Assembly (NCBI GenBank): GCA_009823505.1
Contig: VZQC01005731.1
Span: 130,199-194,198, forward strand
Length of the DNA stretch: 64,000 nucleotides
Source of the DNA: Rhizomys pruinosus
Lineage: Eukaryota; Chordata; Mammalia; Rodentia; Spalacidae
Direction of reading: 5' to 3'
Below the pieces are notes generated by a model. It was not told the origin of the DNA. It saw nothing but the letters and a program-made list of their open reading frames with translations, and made no database searches. The position numbers and the translations under genes are program-made. Below, one piece after another: positions 59,296 to 64,000 of the stretch (its first letter is position 1; each line of letters opens with the position of its first letter).

Positions 59296-59546
59296 AAAAA
59301 ATTTTTTTATTAATTTTATTTATTTCTGTATGTGTATGAATGTACTGTCTGCATGCAGGTCTGTGCACCCGTGTCGTGCAATGCCACGGAGGTCAGAAGA
59401 GGGTGTCAGATTCCCCTGGAACTGGAGTCCTCCTGGAATTGGAGTTTCAGACAGTTCTCAGCCGCCATGTGGGTGCTGGGGATCAAACCCGGGTCCTCTG
59501 CAAGAGCGGTCGGCACTCTTAACCGCTAGGCCATCTCTCCAGCCCA
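59296..59546 (-). mobile_element. B2-superfamily SINE, 17-bp-duplication form
   Basis: Antisense copy ending in ctctccagccca. The imperfect repeat ac(a/g)atttttt(a)aaa flanks it near 59283 and 59547. Confidence 0.94.
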
Positions 59547-59559
59547 CGATTTTTTAAAG

Positions 59560-60733
59560 TATAAAAGTTAGACAAGAGGTTTGCTTTCTCATAGGTGTCC
59601 ACTGTCAAGCTCTCCATCAATGGTGCTGAACGACAAGCACAAAGAAGGGAAGCCAGGGGTAGCCAGAGCCCAGGAGGAAGAGTTCAGGACAAGGAAGGAG
59701 AGAAGGGTACTAAGAGAAGGCGGCCCTGGCAGAAGTGAGGCTGGAAGCAGCCCCAGAATAAGCAACTTCCATCCTCTGGGGCCCATTTTATTTCCAATTG
59801 GCTGTGAAGATTTTTCTCCTTGAGAATCAATAGGATTAACATAGACACAGTGAAGAGCTGACTGTTCTAAGATCGAGTTCATTTCAGATGACCTAATACA
59901 GGGATATCTTAGGTGGTTCCTCTTCAGATGATGGGTTAGGTCTAGGAGCCTCTCCCTTTGTTTACAGAAAGTTACACCCTTTCAACCCATGACGTGGCAA
60001 GTGTGCAATAGCAAAAAGCAAGGACAATCTGAGCTCACACACACCAAAGTTTATTGACTTTTTCTTACATGTTATCTTTTCCTAAGAAAGACTTAATCTG
60101 TGGTCAAAGATCATTCGCCAGTTCTCAGTAAAAACATTGAGACTTTTAAATAAATGGTTATCTTTCATGAGGAAATCAGATGAGGCTAATTAATTTGTCA
60201 GTTGGTATAGCTTATCTATGTTTGCTTTTACTGTGATTCTTTACTATATGCTGTCCAAACACAGATCCGTAAACTTCATTTTCTAGTTACAGAAATGAAG
60301 ACTAACAAGGCATTTTTACTAAAATGTAAGCAATTTATACAGAAGTAAACTCCATCTTTGGAGACTAAATTACACCTCCAGGCAAGCAACAGCTAATGCT
60401 TGACCATAAACAGAGCAGGCTCTGGTAAAGGTAGTTGTTGAAAACAAAGCCCGTGTTTTCCAAAGCTCAGAACAAAGACTCAGAAGTTTCAAATGGGACG
60501 CAGCTCTGGACAGAGCATCCAGCCGCATGTTGCTCCTCTTCCAAGATTTCATAGAAATACTGAGCAAGATTCACACCCCACCCCACCCCCAAGAATAAAT
60601 AGAAAGAATCAGAACAGACACAGTGAAGAGTTGGGTCTTCTGAGAGCCAGTTAATTGGGGGATGAATTAATGCAGGCAGATCGCTCACATGGGCTTCGAA
60701 TCAATACTGATATTCAAACTGTCTCTATAGAGA
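59560..60733. other. Unique sequence, no gene seen
   Basis: A short imperfect repeat (gacacagtgaagag) occurs at about 59845 and 60617. No exon recognised. Confidence 0.5.
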
Positions 60734-60734
60734 A

Positions 60735-60955
60735 TTTTTACAGGTCAGCGAGATGTCTGAGCTGTTCAAGAGACTTGATGACCCTGGGTGGATCCTCAGG
60801 ACCACAGGTAAAAGCAGAGAACTGGATCCTGCAAGTTGCTCCCCTGGTCTCTACACATACCCACACACACACATCAACACGGATACATGCAAAATAATGG
60901 ATGCAATAAAAAGGTTTATGGGCCAGACAAGGTGATGCGCACCATGAAATAAAGT
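60735..60955 (+). mobile_element. Old B2-superfamily SINE
   Basis: gtcagcgagatgtctgagc, gatcctcaggaccacagg, gaactggatcctgcaagttg and a CA-rich tail. Confidence 0.65.
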
Positions 60956-61003
60956 TAAAAATAAGTTTTAAAATTTGACAAGATAATCTTCAATACTGTC
61001 TTA

Positions 61004-61140
61004 TTGTTGTTCAAGACAGGGTCTCCCCAGCTGGCCTGGAACTTGCAATGGCAATCAGGCTGCCCTGGATCTCGCAGAGATCCGCCTGCTTCTGCCTCCC
61101 AAGTGCTGGGATTAAAGGCGCGCAACACCATGCCTGACTT
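61004..61140 (-). mobile_element. B1 SINE
   Basis: Antisense B1 (caagacagggtctcccc to ggcgcgcaacaccatgcc) with internal changes. Confidence 0.85.
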
Positions 61141-61144
61141 TAAT

Positions 61145-61515
61145 ACATTTTTTTTTAACAACTATTCTTAGGCTTCAAAATAATGGGTTTCCTTGTGACA
61201 TTTTCGCACATACTCATCTTTGTCCTTTGCCCATATTCTTTTCCCATCACCCTCCCTCCTTTCTCCCAAAGTCCCCTTTTCTGCTTTCATGTCATACATA
61301 AGTATTTAAATCTAGATTCCACGTAAGAGAGAAAATGCATTTGTCCTGTCTCCCACATTACCCTCTTACTCCCTGCTCTCCCTCCCTTTAAATCCTTTCC
61401 TCCACCATCATGTCATATATTTTATCTAGATTCCACATGAGAGAAAATATGAGTCTATCTTCTATCTTATTCCACTTACATGATGGTCTCCAGTTCTATG
61501 CATTTTACAAGAGAG
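61145..61515 (-). mobile_element. Old L1 3' fragment
   Basis: aacaactattcttaggcttc, cttgtgacattttcgcacat, atctagattccacatgagag and gatggtctccagttctatgc are antisense old-L1 landmarks. Confidence 0.65.
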
Positions 61516-61559
61516 CTACTGATGTAAAGGCATACTGAGAGGCAGGAAGTGTGGGCGCC

Positions 61560-62445
61560 TCCACTGTTCTGCCACAGCCCAGCGCTCCTCAAGGTCACCA
61601 GCTAGATCCAGCGCATCCTCGGATCTGCATCCACCAAGTCTAGCAAAACCGCAAAGACCAGATCACCAAAAAGCACCTTCAGTTCACACGTCCAAAGAGT
61701 TTGCCGCGTTTGACCAGTTCGAGATCCAGTTCAAAAAGGCCTTTGGCAAGATCCACCAGAAGCCGGCCGGTTTCATCTCATTGACAAGATATGTAGGACA
61801 CACTCGCTTCTCTAGGGATGAATCCCACCGACCCATACCTTCACGCCAGGATGAATGAGGCCCCGCACCAAGCTCCTCATCGCGTTTTGGGAGAAGTTGA
61901 ATGGCACACATTCTGAAGATCTCACGTTCAGTTGCTTCAATGTAGAAGCAACAGGCACCATCCAGATTACCTGTGAGCTGCAACCAGCCCTGGATGGGTT
62001 TACGGAGAGGAAGCTGAAGTACGATGCCCCTATTGACAAACGGGGGAGTTTCAACCAAAGTGAGTTTGCACGCATTCTTAAGCACCAAGCAAAGGACAAA
62101 GATGATTGAAAGAACTTCAGCTACATTTCCCATTCCATTATCTTACTCTGTGCGTTTCTCGGACCCTTCCCGCCCCAATAGGACCTGTTGAATACAACAT
62201 AGTTTCACAGCTCTGTCCCTGTCTTTTGATGTATTTATTCCAGACCTTTCTGTCATTATCACCTGTATAATCAAACTGGAAACAAGAACAAGGTTGTAAA
62301 ATGTATTGAAAATGAGATGTGAATATAAAAAAAAAAAATCAACAAATGTGAAAGCCCAGGAAAATACAGCCATATTTCTGGGTTGATGGATTTTTACGTT
62401 TGTATATAATAAAAATGCTATTTTGAAATAAAGATTATGCTGACA
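61560..62445 (+). pseudogene. Myl12: Myl12a/b-type myosin regulatory light chain processed pseudogene
   Basis: MYL12A/B is the non-muscle regulatory light chain that controls myosin II through phosphorylation near its N-terminus. The normal start is AAG instead of ATG (61636-61638, in ccaccaagtctagc). Mixed-frame translation gives SSK/SKTAKT-like, LASLG, NPTD, MNEAP, EKLNGT, EATGTIQ, APIDKRG and [13 protein letters not shown], ending at the TGA at 62107-62109. EATGTIQ favours MYL12A/B over MYL9. The coding span is 474 nt against about 516 expected, with deletions across the EF-hand region. There are no introns, and a 3' UTR with AATAAA at 62427-62432. The phosphorylated Thr/Ser motif region is degraded. 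I cannot separate the A and B paralogues. Confidence 0.88.
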
Positions 62446-62487
62446 CAAATGGAGGTGGAGAAAGGCATATTGAAAAAATTGAGTTAA

Positions 62488-62650
62488 ATCTGGGCGTGGT
62501 GGCACATGCCTTTAATCCCAGCACTCTGGAGACAGAGGCAGGCAGATCTCTGTGGGTTCAAGGCCAGCCTGGTCTACAGAGCAAGCTCCAGGACAGCTAA
62601 TACTAAAAGGGAGACCCTGCCTCAAAAATACCAAAAATAAAAAAAAAAGA
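62488..62650 (+). mobile_element. B1 SINE
   Basis: tctgggcgtggtggcacatg to gagaccctgcctcaaaaatac with an A-rich tail. Confidence 0.93.
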
Positions 62651-62670
62651 GTAAAAAAAAAAAATCACCT

Positions 62671-62842
62671 TAAGCTGGGTGTGGTTGCACATGCCTTTAA
62701 TCCCAGTACTTAGCACTCAGGAAGGAAGCAGAGGCAAGCAAGTCTCTGTGAGTTCAAGGCCAGCCTGGTCTACACAGTGAATTCAGGACAGCTGAAGTTA
62801 CAGGGAGACCCTGTCTCAAAAAGATAAAAAAAAAAAAAAAAC
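62671..62842 (+). mobile_element. B1 SINE with a small internal duplication
   Basis: gctgggtgtggttgcacatg; the cagtacttagcactcagg segment repeats part of the body. It ends gaccctgtctcaaaaagat and poly(A). Confidence 0.9.
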
Positions 62843-62859
62843 TTAAAAAAACAAATATT

Positions 62860-63482
62860 ACAAAAAGTTTGAAAATAGACCACTGATAACAGATTATAGG
62901 ACCAAACAACACCAAGGTCTCATTCTACTAACAATATTGACTTAAATAGTCATAGAAACTATGAGTTGCCTCAGAAGACTAAAAATGCAATTACCATATG
63001 TTCCAGCTATACCACTTCTGAGTATACACCTAAAGGAATCTATCAACAAGCCACAGATATGGAAACAGATATGGAAACAATCCTACAATCCCATTAGTAG
63101 ACGAATAGATAAATTAGTACACACACATGGTTTTATTCAGTCATAAAAAATTTAATTATGGGGCTGGAAAGATAGCTCAGCAGTTTAAGAGCACTGGCTG
63201 TTCTTGCAGAGGACCAAGGTTTGGTTCACAGAACCCACACAGCAGCTAACAATTATCCATAACTCTGTTTTTAGGGGATCTTGTGCTGTCTTTGGACTGT
63301 GGGCATTGCATAGCACAGGTGCACTTACCTATATGCAGGCAATAAAGTCATACATATAAAGTAATAAAAAATAATAAAATATTTTAATGTAATTATGTCA
63401 TTTGGTAAAATGGATAGAACTGAAGATCACATTAAATGAAATAAGCCAAACACAGAAAGACAAATATTGCATGTCTTTTCTT
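62860..63482 (+). mobile_element. L1 ORF2/3' fragment interrupted by a SINE
   Basis: ORF2-end landmarks caattaccatatgttccagc, ctgagtatacacctaaagg and ccattagtagacgaatag lie at 62960-63150. The copy resumes at about 63396 with aaaatggatagaactgaagatc and aaataagccaaacacag. A B2-type SINE (63157-63395) sits between. Confidence 0.8.
63157..63395 (+). mobile_element. Old B2-superfamily SINE nested in the L1
   Basis: ggggctggaaagatagctcag, ggtttggttcacagaaccc and gcaggcaataaagtcatac. A flanking repeat tttaat(t)atg occurs on both sides (about 63149 and 63384). Confidence 0.85.
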
Positions 63483-63489
63483 ATATGAT

Positions 63490-63645
63490 TCCCAATACCC
63501 AGATGGCAACTAACAACCATCCATGACTCCAGTTCCAGGGGAATCCAACACCCTGCTCTCTGCAAATATTGCATGATACAGGTGCACTTACATACATGCA
63601 GGCAATACACTCTTACACATAAAATAAAAATAAAATATTTTTAAA
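63490..63645 (+). mobile_element. 5'-truncated B2-superfamily SINE
   Basis: It starts in the body (cccaatacccagatggcaac), then a single aactccagttccagggg-like unit (gactccagttccagggg) and a gcaggcaatacactcttac tail. Confidence 0.8.
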
Positions 63646-64000
63646 GAATGAAGCTTAGCAGCTATGCTAAAAATCAAAGTAGATTTCAGAATATGAAATA
63701 TTTCTAGGAGAAAAAAGCATTTTCAGTAGTCAAAAGATCAATTTGCCAAATGCATACAGCGATACTGAATATTTAGTCAGATAATTTAAAAGATTCAAAA
63801 TGTAGTTAAGTAAAAAGTGGTACAATCAGGAGGATAAACAAATTCATAAATGTTATTAGATAGGCCATGCCATTAATCTACCATCAGTAATTGACAGGAA
63901 AAAGTAGACAGAAACTCAGTCAAAACAAAAGTACTAGAAATTTCATGAAACATATCAAACTGAAAAATAAACACTCACTTTTCTCAAAGTGTACATGGAA
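63646..64000. other. Unique AT-rich sequence, no gene seen
   Basis: No repeat or exon recognised to the window end. Confidence 0.5.

Noticed and set aside
61684..62133. 149-codon minus-strand open frame
   Set aside because: It is the antisense shadow of the Myl12 pseudogene.

Overview
This window is a piece of rodent nuclear genome. It is dense in B1, B2-superfamily, B4/RSINE-type SINEs, rodent L1 pieces, MaLR-type LTRs and old mammalian repeats (MIR, hAT), with many long microsatellites. The SINE consensus seen here (B1 copies reading 'ctacagggagaccctgtct', B2-type copies ending in 'cagacagtacattcatac') does not match the common house mouse or rat forms I know. I therefore call it a muroid rodent of undetermined genus. 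I found no functional protein-coding exon and no functional RNA gene; the region looks intergenic or deeply intronic.

Gene-like content is three processed retrocopies. A Rpl9 copy (23275-23993, + strand) has a completely open 192-codon reading frame and sits inside a MaLR LTR that itself has a perfect 5-bp target duplication. A Ufc1 copy (38266-39188, - strand) has several stops and has lost the catalytic cysteine. A Myl12-type myosin regulatory light chain copy (61560-62445, + strand) has a lost start codon and frameshifts.

Mobile-element layout. 0-9 kb: B2/B1 insertions, a minus-strand L1 3' segment (4.28-5.6 kb), a 21-bp minisatellite and unique DNA. 9.2-15.65 kb: one long minus-strand L1 with recognisable ORF1 and a TATA-containing 5' promoter, carrying nested SINEs. 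15.7-20 kb: nested SINEs and a large GGAT/GGAA satellite. 21.7-24.4 kb: three MaLR-type LTRs, one holding Rpl9. 25-42 kb: mostly unique DNA with MIRs, a chimeric B2-B1 SINE at 32.73 kb and the Ufc1 copy. 42.3-43.5 kb: an assembly gap followed directly by a near-perfect 375-bp inverted repeat. 45.2-49.0 kb: a 1.92-kb near-identical tandem duplication joined at a single N. 49-57 kb: unique DNA, an L1 3' UTR, SINEs and a 444-bp class II solo LTR with a 6-bp target duplication. 57.3-59.06 kb: a 5'-truncated L1. 59-64 kb: the Myl12 copy, B1s and a SINE-interrupted L1 end.

The most useful observations are about genome evolution and assembly quality, not a new biological system: a SINE chimera with its own target duplication, a younger B2-type subfamily marked by an internal 17-bp tandem duplication, an L1 promoter with TATA/GC/CCAAT boxes, an intact-ORF Rpl9 retrocopy, and three likely assembly problems (palindrome at the gap, false tandem duplication, deletion-rich patches). 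I did not find evidence for an undescribed system.
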